Source of the DNA: Tupaia tana
Lineage: Eukaryota > Chordata > Mammalia > Scandentia > Tupaiidae
Direction of reading: 5' to 3'
Length of the DNA: 64,000 bases
NCBI GenBank assembly: GCA_026018925.1
Contig: JAKSZU010000018.1
Span: 8,400,320-8,464,319 of the forward strand
Shown here: piece by piece, positions 54,887 through 64,000 of the stretch
Layout: each line of letters begins with the position of its first letter
Position numbering within the stretch: the first letter of the stretch is position 1
Notes under the pieces: model-generated
The model's input: only the letters and a program-made list of their open reading frames with translations
Told to the model about the DNA's origin: nothing
Database searches by the model: none
Program-made: the position numbers and the translations under genes

Positions 54887-55124
54887 AGAGACGAGCAGTT
54901 GGCGTAATGGCTATGTCGTTGAACTCCCATGTAGTCTACTGTGGCTTGAGTCCTGGACCCGGCAGCTTAAGCTCACACTGGAGGAGAATGGAGGAGAAGG
55001 GATTGCGGCGTGGTTGTCCCCCCCCCCCGGGGGGTGATTTCTCGCTTTTTGTCTCTCTGTCTCTCTGTCTTTCTGGCGAGCGCATGCACCCTATAGCAAA
55101 AATCTCTTAAAAAAATAAAAAAAA
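54887..55124 (+). mobile_element. SINE-A with body deletion and C-run, TSD
   Basis: AGAGACGAGCAGTTGGCGTA, GTCGTTGAACTCCCATG, GGCTTGAGTCCTGG (B box). About 30-35 nt are missing between CTCACA and CTGGAGGAGAATGG. The hairpin has grown to a run of about 13-14 C before GGGGGG (55018-55037). Flanked by GGAAATAACCAAAA (54870-54883) and GGAATAACCAAAA (55125-55137). Confidence 0.92.
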
Positions 55125-55137
55125 GGAATAACCAAAA

Positions 55138-55699
55138 CATAAAAAAAAAAAAGATCACGATGGTATTGCACGTTATAAACGGAGGTCGAGACTAGGCAGT
55201 AACCATAAGGCAGAGGGCCAATCAAGCAGTTCTACACAGTTGCTCTGATTGGATGACACATTTGGGTCTGAGCTTCCTGGTGACCAAAGTAAAAAGGGAA
55301 GAGAGATTAGTCATGTGATTTTCTTTGTCTAAGAAGAGAAAACAAAGTAGTTCCTCTGCTGGCAAAGATAAAGAGGAGTTCACAGTCTGGTGAGCAAAAT
55401 CAAAGAATTCTGCCACAATGATAGCCACAAAATGACCGAAGGAAAGCAGCATAGTTATTGACTTCAGTTCAGTATGGAAATGTGTCTTAAAGGAAAGAGA
55501 AGGGATTTTTAAGCTGAGGATTACAGCAGCTTAGGTTCTCAGTCTCTGACAATTTGATTACTTTAATTTTACAGTAAATATGTTTTAAATATCAATTTAA
55601 AAAAAAACTCTTGGAAAATGTAGGCTTTTAGAACAAAATGTGTCACTCATCTAAATTCTAGTAGCTTTGTGGTTGTGCTGATATATCGAGGATTTAATG
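55138..55699. other. unassigned sequence
   Basis: A-run at 55141-55152. 55190-55460 may be an old LTR but is not recognised. No gene. Confidence 0.4.
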
Positions 55700-55775
55700 A
55701 GAAATTTAGTTGCTTAGCATAACCTCTGGAACGTCGTAGCCACTCAAAAATTTGTTGAGTGAATAAATAAAACCT
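55700..55775 (+). mobile_element. MIR or L2 3' end
   Basis: GTAGCCACTCAAAAATTTG and TTGAGTGAATAAATAA resemble the common mammalian MIR/L2 terminus (cactcaataaatg...). Confidence 0.6.
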
Positions 55776-56037
55776 AAACAAGGTGGCCATCAAGCAAGAA
55801 AGAAACAAAGAATGAACTTAATATTCACTTAATATTAGAAATCCTTCACTAAAAGTCAGGAATAATTGGTGGCTGAACTTGTGTTCAGATACTAAACCAA
55901 GCTGCCCTTCTCAGTGACTTCACACCTAAAATCTGAATGGTCACACAGTCCTCCAGGGCTAGGACTTGACAATATTAGATAGCTTACTGGTTTTCACATG
56001 TTTTAACTCAATTTTTTGGATGAAAGCAGATAGTTTT
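55776..56037. other. unassigned sequence
   Basis: Nothing recognised. Confidence 0.4.
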
Positions 56038-56245
56038 TAAACCAACATTATTGAGACATAATTGCATGTAATTAGATATGCCCAGTTTAAGTGCTCAAGT
56101 TGACAGATTTGGGTAAGGGAATTATCTCCTGTAACTACCACTCAAAGAAGATATAGAATGTTCCCATTACTCCAGAGTTCCCCTGGGTCTCCTTACCACA
56201 AATCCTCTGTTTTTCCTCAGGCAACCCCTGAATAAGCTGGTGAGT
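56038..56245 (+). mobile_element. old L1 (L1M-type) 3' fragment
   Basis: CATTATTGAGACATAATTG, AGTTTAAGTGCTCAAG, AATGTTCCCATTACTCC and TTCCTCAGGCAACCCC follow old L1 3' sequence. Confidence 0.7.
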
Positions 56246-56261
56246 TTTTGTTTATGTTTTT

Positions 56262-56505
56262 GTCTTTAAAGTGTATCTATAACTTATATGAGTGAGGGAG
56301 AGAAACAGAGATAGAGGCAGAGTCTTTGGCCCCAACAAGGAGCCAACACTACCATCCACTCCCAGTGTTAGGCAGCCCAGATCATGGGCTCACATGTAAT
56401 CAGAGAGTTCACAAAGGTTTCTAGATACGAACCCAGAACCTTCCTATGTGGGTTGGCCTCACCGAGCATTCATTACATTACCATGCACCACTATCTAGCC
56501 CCCCT
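56262..56505 (-). mobile_element. old tRNA-like SINE (SINE-D)
   Basis: TATATGAGTGAGGGAGAG, AGCCAACACTACCATCC, ATACGAACCCAGAACC (rc B box), TTACATTACCATGCACC (rc A-box side) and CTATCTAGCCCCCC. Best preserved of the three SINE-D copies. Confidence 0.6.
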
Positions 56506-56599
56506 TCCTGATGAGGTTTTAATCTGTTTTTCATGTTGTTCTTTTAGGTTGAGTTAGATGAAACTGAAAGTATAAAGTTTTGAGGCTGTGCATTAAGTC

Positions 56600-56690
56600 T
56601 AACCCCTTATTGTAGCATTGGGGAAACTGAGACCAGCAGACTTGTCCTAGGCTGGTCCATGATGGGGCTGATAGAATCTCCAGGTGTCAC
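56600..56690 (-). mobile_element. possible MIR fragment
   Basis: GCATTGGGGAAACTGAGACC resembles the MIR reverse-strand core. Short and weak. Confidence 0.4.
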
Positions 56691-57445
56691 ATGCCTGATT
56701 CTTTCCATGGTAGGTACTGTCTGAGCAATTCTGCCTCTTAACAACGGACGAGCTCTCGGGAGGAAAGCAGGCTGGGAGAATTGGTGACATATATTTCATT
56801 GAAGTTAAAAAGTGCAGTGGTGGTGGAAATTATTCTGAATTATCCTTAGAATTATTAAGAAAATGATACCCTTAAATAAATGTTTGAAAGAAATGAGTTT
56901 TTGGGGGAATAATACCTCACAGCCACTTCTCAGAAGTCCAAAGAGAGAAGCAAATTAAGAGACGCCCTTCAAGCAGTTGGGGGAAAAAAACACAGAGTTC
57001 CTAATAAATATCTCACCAATCCAATTATAACATTCAAATCAAGGAGAGAAAAATACGGTATCAAATATAATGAAAGCTTTCTTCCCATCAAAAACACAGC
57101 CTGCTGCTCGTTGTCCAGTGCCGAAGGGGATTTCAAAGTCAGCATTTATAGGAGAGGGGGGAAAATGCCACGTAAATCAAAGTGAAATAATCAAATTTTT
57201 CTGGTGGAAATAAGTTCAGTTGTTTGATGTAATTTTGACATTCAGCATAATTTTAGCATCAACATTGAAGTTAGGGGATCAGGGTGTCTCTATGAGATTT
57301 GTATAGTAAGAATTTACCAATCAGGAAAATCTAACTTAGACTTTGAATACTATGTGTTCTTATGTATTGGGGGGGAAATGAAGACTTTTACTAGGTTCAC
57401 TATCGATTGAAAAGCATAGAAGACCTGTTGCCAATCATAGTGTGC
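56691..57445. other. unique sequence, candidate conserved block
   Basis: 57000-57260 (CCAATCCAATTATAACATTC, TCAAGGAGAGAAAAATACG, GGCATTTATAGGAGAG-type strings; homeobox-like ATAATCAAATTT) is AT-rich with no repeat signature. No gene. Confidence 0.35.
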
Positions 57446-57830
57446 TGACTAGTGTCCCCCAGAATTAATGTCCACCCAGAACCTGAGCTTGTGACCTTAT
57501 TTGGAAGTAGAGTCTTTGCAGATGTAATTAGTTCAAAGGAGGTCATACCAGATTAGAATGGGCCTATATCATAACGATTGGGTCATTATAAGAAAGGGGG
57601 GTACATGGAGACAGACACACAGACAAAAGAGGGATGAGATGATGGAGACAGCTGTTGGAGCATTTCCGATATAAGCCAAAGAACAATAGGCTTGTCAGCA
57701 ACCACCAGAAGTGATGACAGTGTTTGAGAGCCTTCAGAGGGAACATGGCCTTGCTGGCATCTTGATTCAGGACTTCTGGCATCCAGAACCATGAAAGAAT
57801 ACATGTCTATTGTCTTTAACACCTATTACA
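57446..57830 (+). mobile_element. MaLR LTR (MLT1-type)
   Basis: GTGTCCCCCAGAATTAATG, GAACCTGAGCTTGTGACC, TTATTTGGAAGTAGAG, TCTTTGCAGATGTAATTAG, TTGATTCAGGACTTCTGGC, TCCAGAACCATGAAAG keep the plus-strand MLT1 order from 5' to 3'. Solitary LTR; no internal retroviral genes. Confidence 0.88.
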
Positions 57831-58667
57831 AACACTCTTTATGACACCTTAAGAATCAAACCCACCGGTGTCAGCTAGAGTCTTACTGCTTAGAGAAAGG
57901 AGGTAGTCCATAGTCAGGGTGTAGGAACATCAAGGAATATGGGAGGAATTTTCCCTACCAGAGAAAAGGGGTTTGCAGTGTGTCGAGTCAGCAGTTGAGA
58001 TCCTTCCAGACCCTCCGAGGAGTCCTAGATACACATCCCCGCCAGTGAGTGAGAGGTGGATGCCTCGGCGAATCCTAACGCTTCCAGCAGGAAGCCAGTC
58101 TGCATCCCTGCTGATGCTTGTTCTACTTTCCCAGTGAAAATCCTCACTGCTGCGACACAGAGCTCTTGGACAAGGGAGCATCCCAGAGCGCCTCACAGGC
58201 AGCGTGCTCTGAGACTGGGTTCAGATGCCAGATCAGATGCATGGTCAAGAGTTCAAATGCAAGGTCCTTTTGGCCCCTTTTCTGCCTGGATCTGCTCCGC
58301 CTCTCCGGGAGGCCTGTCAGGTTCATACTATCTACCCTGGTCTAAAGAAATGGTGGTTTAGAGCAGAGAGGATGCAGGTGATCAAGAGGCCGTGAAGCTT
58401 GTGTGAGAAGTAACCACTGGAGTATGACCTGTGGTGTCTGTCCGTCTGCAGATAGAAGTCCTGTCGAGACTCATTTCTAGGTTACCATAACCTGGAAGTC
58501 TACTACACAGACAGGGCTGGTCCAACCCCATCAGGCATCTGCCACCCTGTGGACAGCACTGTTCCATGGAGAGTGCAAATGGTGGTGGCAGTAGGGCCAT
58601 TGTTCACAGCTCCTCGGTCTCTCTCTCTCCATTTCTCTCTCTCTCTCTCTCTGATAGGATTACACTC
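57831..58667. other. unassigned sequence
   Basis: Overlapping frames on both strands (101, 88, 75 codons) without domains. CT tract at 58619-58654. No gene. Confidence 0.4.
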
Positions 58668-59100
58668 CTGCCTTAGTCTTCTGTGACTGCCCTAACAAAG
58701 TACCAAAAGCTGGGTGGCTCCAAACAGCAGGAATTTGTTTTCTCACAGTCTGGAAGTCAGAAGTTTGAAATTGAGGTCTGAACACAGCCAAGCCATGTTC
58801 TTTCTGGAGGCTCTAGAGGAGGATTGTTCTTGGCCTCTCTGGCTTCTGGCTGCTGTTGCAACTCCTTGGCTTATGGCTGCATCTCTTGCTGCTCTGTCTT
58901 TATATCACCTCCACCTCTGCATGTCTTTATGTCTCTCTTGTAGGGATGCATGCCATTACACTTAGAGACAACCCAGATAGTTTAGGATTAATTTCTGAAG
59001 ATCCTTCATTTGGTCACACCTTTTGCTATATTATGTACTATATTCACAGATGCTGGGGATTAGGATGTGGGTGGGAAAAAATATGATTAGAATGTCCATA
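58668..59100 (-). mobile_element. MaLR LTR (MLT1-type)
   Basis: TTAGTCTTCTGTGACTGCCC, AGCTGGGTGGCTCCAAAC, TCACAGTCTGGAAGTCAG, GGCTTATGGCTGCATC, CAACCCAGATAGTTTAGG, TTAGGATGTGGGTGGG follow reverse-strand MLT1. Confidence 0.8.
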
Positions 59101-59137
59101 ACTTCTAAGGGCTGTAATTGAAGAAAGCACTTTCATA

Positions 59138-59340
59138 TTGAGCCAGGATAGCCTAGTAGTTACCTGCATAGGTTCTTAAGCCAGACTAGGTTTGAATCCC
59201 AGATCTCCCACTAACTGGGCATGTGAACCTGAGTGGTTACTTAACCTCACTGTTTCTGTCCCAATGTGCAAAATGGTAATGCCTCACCTCCTAGAGTTGA
59301 TGGAGATATAAATGAGTGAGCACCTGGTAAGCACTGTCTT
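59138..59340 (+). mobile_element. MIR SINE
   Basis: GGTTTGAATCCCAGATCTCC, TAACTGGGCATGTGAACC, ACTTAACCTCACTG, GCAAAATGGTAATG follow plus-strand MIR. Confidence 0.85.
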
Positions 59341-59342
59341 AT

Positions 59343-59583
59343 CCACACAGCAGCCCATAGCCAGAGCTAGCCTGCAGCTGGTTTTCAGATGGCCTGTGAA
59401 CCAAAAACAGCTTTTTAATTTTTAAGTTGTTGAAAAAAAATTGTTAAAAGGATATTATTTTATATTACATATCAATGACGTGCAATTCAAATTTTAATGT
59501 CCATACATAGGAACGAGCCACACTCACTGGTTGACATACTGCCTATGGCTGCTTCCATGCTACAAACTCAAAGTTGAGTTATA
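59343..59583 (-). mobile_element. hAT-Charlie-type element, first part (split)
   Basis: CTGGTTTTCAGATGGCCTG, GAACGAGCCACACTC, ATACTGCCTATGGCTGCTTC and CATGCTACAAACTCAAAG match a common MER-class hAT element. Resumes at 59885. Confidence 0.7.
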
Positions 59584-59584
59584 A

Positions 59585-59870
59585 CTAGAGGGTGACCTGG
59601 ATAATTCAGGATCAACTTCTCAAAATCATTAACTTAATCACATCTTTTGCTATATAAGGTATATTCTGAGATAGTGGGGATTAGAACATGGACATATCTT
59701 TTTGAGGAGTGTCTTAGTGCATTCAGGCTGCTATAACAAAATAACATATACTGAGTAGCTTACAAACAACAGAAATTCATTTCTCACAGTTCTGGAGGCT
59801 GGAAAGTCCACAATCATGGCGCCAACAGATTCAGTATCTGATGATGGTCCAGACAGTGTGAGGTGTATAT
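59585..59870 (-). mobile_element. two joined MaLR LTR pieces (MLT1-type)
   Basis: 59585-59709 (GACCTGGATAATTCAGGATC, TTAACTTAATCACATC, GATTAGAACATGGACATATC) is the terminal part; 59710-59870 (TAGTGCATTCAGGCTGC, TATAACAAAATAAC, ACAGTTCTGGAGGCTGG) is the start of a reverse-strand MLT1-type LTR. They interrupt the hAT element. Confidence 0.75.
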
Positions 59871-59884
59871 GAATGAGCACTTGA

Positions 59885-59990
59885 GTGAGCACTCAAGCAG
59901 AGGCCACACAAGTGGCCCACAAAGCCCAGATTATTTTATTATCTGGTCCTTAACAGGCAAACAGTGCTGACCCGTGATCTAAGCTGTTAG
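59885..59990 (-). mobile_element. hAT-Charlie-type element, second part
   Basis: GAGGCCACACAAGTGGCCC, ACAAAGCCCAGATTATT, TTATTATCTGGTCC match the element's end; continues the element starting at 59343. Confidence 0.7.
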
Positions 59991-61926
59991 AACCTACAGC
60001 CTTACCTAGCAAACGTGCCCAAGCACTGGAACTAAGCGGCCAGCATTTCCTCTCTGCTAGAACACCTGTCAGCCAGCCTAAGGTTGATTTCTACAGGAAG
60101 CACCCTCGATTAGCAGTACTATTCATCTAGGAGCAGAGACAGCTGGAAATGGAAATTCACACCATCTTCATCTCCTCTCTCTTTAATTTTGTCATTTCTG
60201 TGCATCCTTCATTACTCTCAAAGTGGTTTCTTCTGGGCAAAATAAATGACTAAATAAGAAACAGAAAAATAAATAGATGAGCAAAGAGTAACAGGATTCA
60301 AAAAGGTGACACATGTACCATAGTCTGTGCTTTCTCTGATTTATTCTGAAAAATTCAGAGGTTCCCTCTTTTCTGCTTGATTATCTATTTCTGATTAATT
60401 AATTAATTAATCCATTCAGCACTTTATGAGCATGGATATGTTGAGTATTCATTATATGCTAAGACTTGTGCAAGTTTTGATGCTCAAACAGTGACCGGAA
60501 TGGCCCCCTCTGGTCTAGACCTCACCAAACTCCTGTCTCAGGGATCTTGCAAGACAATATGAGGCCTTTGGAGTAAATTACATAAAGAACCCTCTTCGTT
60601 CTGGTGGAGCAAATATAATAAGAGCTGTATGTAAGCTCAACTCATTTCATAGGCCAGTGACCTCACACAGTACACAACCAGCACAAGTGTCCATGGCAGC
60701 ACTGTTGGGGCTCCTAGAAGGCCCTAACAGGGCCAGGGGAAATATGGGATGAGGGGAGTTGAGGGCTACACATTGCCACACCTGATTCACCTTAGTTGAG
60801 CAGAGAGAGACATCTCAGAGAGGGTGTATTCTAAGGGGAGACTAGTACTGACTGCATTGAAACAGCCTTTGTTCCTGTGTCACTGTTTGTCCTAAACATG
60901 GGGGTCAGAGTCATGGAAAGGTTGATTAATCCTTTGGCAGTTTTTGAAACTTCTTTTGTAAAGGACTGAGAGAATTCATGTGCCACAATTTAGGACTTTT
61001 CAATACAGTCACTGGCATTGCATTTTGGTGGAGATGCTAAATGATTTAAGAAATTTGGGAGATTGAGGAAAGATGTTTTTATTATGATGATTGTTCAGAA
61101 GCTTTTATTTGATGATATAAATTGTTACACTCAAGATTCTTTCTCAACCAAGACTAAGAATTACATGTACCAATATTCTCAAACCCATTGCTACTGCATA
61201 GAACCTTAAATTATAATCTTCAAGAAGAAAAGAAATAATCAGAGAAATTTATCATGATTGGATGGTCAGATTTAGGGAAATAAAAACACAGTTTGCTATA
61301 GTGGTGAATTTTCATATTAAAACAATGCTATATGTCATAGGCAATCTGCTTCTCTTTTCACTGGTGAGTTTATTTTCATAACTTCATCACTTATGAACTA
61401 TGCTTGTATTTGAAGCATCTCTAGACCCCATCATTTACATTTTGAGAAGAGTTTCCATATGTGAACCCCATCCTTTGAAAATGAAAGCCATATGTAATTT
61501 TTCATCTGTGAAGATGAAGGCAGATACCCAAGGTATGTTATATAATACTACAGCAAGAACCCACTCTTTTAATAAAACCCAAGGAATTTTTAGTAGCAGC
61601 TGTGATAACAGAACCTAAAGGGTGTCATGCAGGGAGCGTAATAAAGTAGAGTAAAAGAATTTAGGTTGTATCTCTGAAACTCGCTATGTAATGACAGTTA
61701 TAAGCCTGTTGATTATGGTAGTTGGTGTCAGAAAGTTCCTTTCTACTCAGAAATTATAACTGCTTAGAAATCTTTCTTGAATCCTGTCTTACTTATATCA
61801 CATGAAATCTTCACAAATGACTCAGTTCCAAAATGCAACCCATCTCTATTTTAAAACTCCATATTCTCTTTCCTTGTTTTATGTGTTTTCCATTAGGATG
61901 TATCACTATTTAACACGATACATACA
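59991..61926. other. unassigned sequence, 1.9 kb
   Basis: 60420-60560 resembles a mammalian-wide old repeat (TTATGAGCATGGATATG, AAACAGTGACCGGAATGG). The rest is unrecognised AT-rich DNA. No gene. Confidence 0.4.
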
Positions 61927-62110
61927 TTAGCTAGCTATTGCTGTGTAACAAATACCCAATGCTTACAGCTTTCAAACAACATTTGTATCTCATAATTTTT
62001 GTGGAGATGGATATTGGACATGACTTCACTAGATCCTGTACCTCAGAGTCTTTCATAAGACTGTAAGAAAGATGGTGACCAAGACTGTGGTCATCTCATG
62101 GCTCAACTGG
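61927..62110 (-). mobile_element. MaLR LTR fragment (MLT1-like)
   Basis: TTAGCTAGCTATTGCTGTG, TAACAAATACCCAATGC, CTCATAATTTTTGTGG match a reverse-strand MLT1-type 3' end. The right part is diverged. Confidence 0.6.
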
Positions 62111-62189
62111 GAAAGGATCCAACAGAGATTATTAGTAATCACTTCATAAACTGCCTTGATAATGGTCTGATAACCAATTTATTTTAATT

Positions 62190-62330
62190 ATTTATTTGTG
62201 TATCATCTTCATCCCACTAACATTAAAACTCCATAAAGGCAGAGATTTTTCCAGTTCATTCCATACTATGTCCATGGTGCCCAAACCGGAGCTTGACACA
62301 TGATTGACACTCAATTTTTTGTGGCATATA
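62190..62330 (+). mobile_element. L2 3' fragment
   Basis: CACTAACATTAAAACTCC, ATAAAGGCAGAGATTTTTCC, ATGATTGACACTCAATT follow L2 3' order. Confidence 0.65.
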
Positions 62331-62486
62331 TAAACCAATATGGAGTATTTCTGCTTCTTAGAGAGATTCTTTGTGTGAATTTTTTATTTCTTTTTTTGTT
62401 TGTTTGTTTCTTTAGGGTAAATAAATATGCAGTATTTTGAGCGTCAAAAGGCTGAGATAATATAAAATCTAGGAGAAAAAAAAATT

Positions 62487-62738
62487 TTTTTGAGAGGTTT
62501 TTGCCATAGGGTGCATGCGCTCGCCAGACAGAGAGAGACAGAGAGACAGAAAGTGAGAAATCACCCCCCGGGGGGATGGCCACACCGCAACCCCTTCTCC
62601 TCCATTCTTCTCTCGGGATCTTGGGCACACACGCACAAGCGCCCGGCATGAGTTTTAAGCCACGGGGTCCAGGACGTGAACCATGGTCAACTACATGGGA
62701 TTCCAGAGACATAGTCATTACGCTAACTGCTGGTCACT
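62487..62738 (-). mobile_element. SINE-A with TSD
   Basis: TTGAGAGGTTTTTGCCATAG, CACCCCCCGGGGGGATGG, GATCTTGGGCACACACG, rc B box GGACGTGAACC, head end CTAACTGCTGGTC. GAAAAAAAAATT lies at 62475-62486 and 62739-62750. Confidence 0.92.
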
Positions 62739-62763
62739 GAAAAAAAAATTAATTTGTCTGTCA

Positions 62764-62853
62764 GTGTAGCAGACAGAATATTGGGTCTCCAAAATATCCA
62801 TGCTCTAATCTGTAGAACTTGTGAATATGTTTCCGTACATGGCAGAAGCAGAC
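62764..62853 (+). mobile_element. MaLR LTR (MLT1-type), first part (split)
   Basis: GTAGCAGACAGAATATTGGG, CTCCAAAATATCCATGC, TCTAATCTGTAGAACTTG and GTGAATATGTTTCCG match the 5' part. The matching remainder resumes near 63805. Confidence 0.75.
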
Positions 62854-63576
62854 TGTGACCTATAAGAAAATATACATTTGGCACGTGACCTTGGTTCCTG
62901 ACATTAGAGCTTCTAAAACCCTTAGAATTTCCTAAGAAGTAAGAAGAGCACCTGTGTTATTCATAACAACCCCCTTGAACTATATTGGAGTTTATGCTAT
63001 TGTGGTGACTCTTCAAGGATGGGGCATAATTTTCAGAGGAACCAAGCCTATGATTAGCAGGATGGAACTTTCAGCTTCATCCCATGACCTCCAGATAGAG
63101 GAGCGGGGTTATAGCCTAAGTTCAATCGCCAATGGCCAATGACTTAATCAATTACTCCTACCTAATGTAACCTCCATAAAATTTCACGCTACTGGGTTCA
63201 AAGAGCATCTGGGTCATGAATACCTGGAGGTGCTGGGCAGGCAGCACATTCAAAGAGGACATGAAAACTCCAGGGCCAACCCCCAGTATTGTCCATTTGC
63301 ATTTCTTCCATTTGGCAGTTACTGAGTTGTATCTTTTATAAAAATTGATAAGCATAAATAAATGTTTTCCTGAATTTTGTGAGCTGTCCTAGCAAATTAT
63401 CGGCCCTGACGAGGGTTTGATAGTCAGTTAGATGTATGGGAGTCTGGTGTCTGATTGGTGTCTGAAGTGGGACAGTCTTGTAGGACTGAGCCCTTAACCT
63501 ATGGGATCCAGATGGTGTTAGAACTGAGTTGTAGGTCACATAGTTGGTATCTGCTGAAAAGGGGAGGATTAGTTGG
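62854..63576 (+). mobile_element. ERVL-type LTR inserted in the MaLR LTR
   Basis: Begins TGTGACC. Contains AATCGCCAATGGCCAATG, CCTAATGTAACCTCC, ATAAAATTTCACGC, CTTCCATTTGGCAG, TTATCGGCCCTGACG, GGACTGAGCCCTTAACC. Solitary; no retroviral genes. Subfamily not asserted. Confidence 0.7.
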
Positions 63577-63579
63577 TGT

Positions 63580-63796
63580 GGGGATGCATATGCTCACCTG
63601 AGAGAGACAGTGAGAAGAAAAGTGAGAAATTACCTCCAAGGGGGGATGGCCGTGCTGCAATCTCTTCTCCTCCTGGGATTTTGAACATGGACACACACAC
63701 ACCAGCTTGATTTTCAAGCCACCAGGTCTGAGAATCGAACCACAGTTGGCCATGTGGGATCCCAGAGCCTTAACCATGATGCTACTTGCTGGCTCC
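63580..63796 (-). mobile_element. SINE-A-related, diverged, at the edge of the ERVL LTR
   Basis: GATGCATATGCTCACCTG, AAGTGAGAAATTACCTCC, AAGGGGGGATGGCCGTG, GGGATTTTGAACATGG, rc B box GAATCGAACC, end ACTTGCTGGCTCC. Confidence 0.85.
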
Positions 63797-63804
63797 TAGT
63801 CTTT

Positions 63805-64000
63805 CTTTTTTTGGAGACTTTGTAGATGTGAGTGTAGTTATAGACCTGTAGATGGGAGACTATCCTGGGTTATCTGGGCAGGCCCAGTCTGATCACGAGT
63901 CCTTAAAAGTGGAGACTCTTTCCTGGATATGATCTGAGATATGAAAGCTAGAGAAAGATTTCATGTCCTTTGGATGGTTGTGAGTCATAAGAGGACACAT
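63805..64000 (+). mobile_element. MaLR LTR (MLT1-type), second part; runs off the window
   Basis: GGAGACTTTGTAGATGTGAG, GGGAGACTATCCTGGG, TTATCTGGGCAGGCCC, ATCACGAGTCCTTAAAAG continue the LTR begun at 62764, after an interruption of about 950 bp. Confidence 0.75.

Noticed and set aside
57446-59870. MLT1-type LTRs as ends of one provirus
   Set aside because: They differ in orientation and age, and no retroviral gene remnant lies between them.
62311-62718. 135-codon minus-strand frame, and similar 110-139 codon frames at other SINE-A copies (5116, 13856, 42348, 51785)
   Set aside because: They are read-through of SINE-A bodies. The repeated 'HAR...EFKPPG' and 'ITPRGDGHAAI' strings are the SINE in translation.
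1-64000. Colugo, primate, rodent, rabbit, carnivore or afrotherian origin
   Set aside because: None of the diagnostic SINEs of those groups is present, while SINE-A is abundant. The species remains unnamed rather than guessed.

Overview
This window looks like ordinary nuclear DNA of a placental mammal. I find no exon, RNA gene or regulatory gene that I can support. The evidence for a placental mammal is a background of old mammalian repeats (MIR, L2, L1 3' ends) together with placental elements: MLT1-type MaLR LTRs, an ERVL-type LTR, MER2/Tigger and hAT-Charlie DNA transposons, and mariner-type MITEs. No Alu, B1, rabbit C-repeat, carnivore CAN, AfroSINE or colugo tRNA-Ile SINE is recognisable. 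Primate, rodent, rabbit, carnivore, afrotherian and colugo origins are therefore unlikely. I cannot name the species.

The dominant recent feature is one tRNA-derived SINE family, called SINE-A here (a working label). Its monomer is about 250-270 bp. It has a tRNA head with pol III A and B boxes and a loop reading CTCCCAT, a unique body with a C6/G6 hairpin and a CT-rich segment, the end motif GCCCTATAGCAAAAACCTCTCC (split in text: GCCCTATAGC then AAAAACCTCTCC), and an A-rich tail. I count 23 copies on both strands; ten have target-site duplications (TSDs) I could align. A shorter relative, SINE-C (4 copies), has the same head joined directly to the CT-rich segment and ends in AATAA-rich DNA. 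Older tRNA-like SINEs (SINE-B, SINE-D) also occur.

Layout. 0-13 kb: MIR/L2 fragments, seven SINE-A and one SINE-C copies, a 30-bp minisatellite and TG/AC tracts. 13-21 kb: L1 3' ends, a hAT MITE, five SINE-A copies, a mariner MITE and two MIRs. 21-31 kb: few old repeats, three SINE-A copies, a palindromic MITE and a 260-bp purine microsatellite grown from a SINE tail. 31.2-33.1 kb: the longest stretch without a recognisable repeat. 33-46 kb: many MIR/L2 pieces, nested Tigger insertions, dense SINE clusters and a CCT/CTT tract. 46-50 kb: GC-richer unique DNA. 50-57 kb: L1/L2 remnants with three young SINE-A copies. 57-64 kb: several MaLR LTRs, including two nested arrangements.

The window is best read as intergenic or deep intronic DNA. 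No set of genes working together is visible, and the computed open frames are short, lie in repeats or lack exon features. The points worth a second look are the SINE families and their tails, a small retroposon 3'-end family, the nested insertions that order element activity, and a few repeat-free blocks that could be conserved regulatory DNA.
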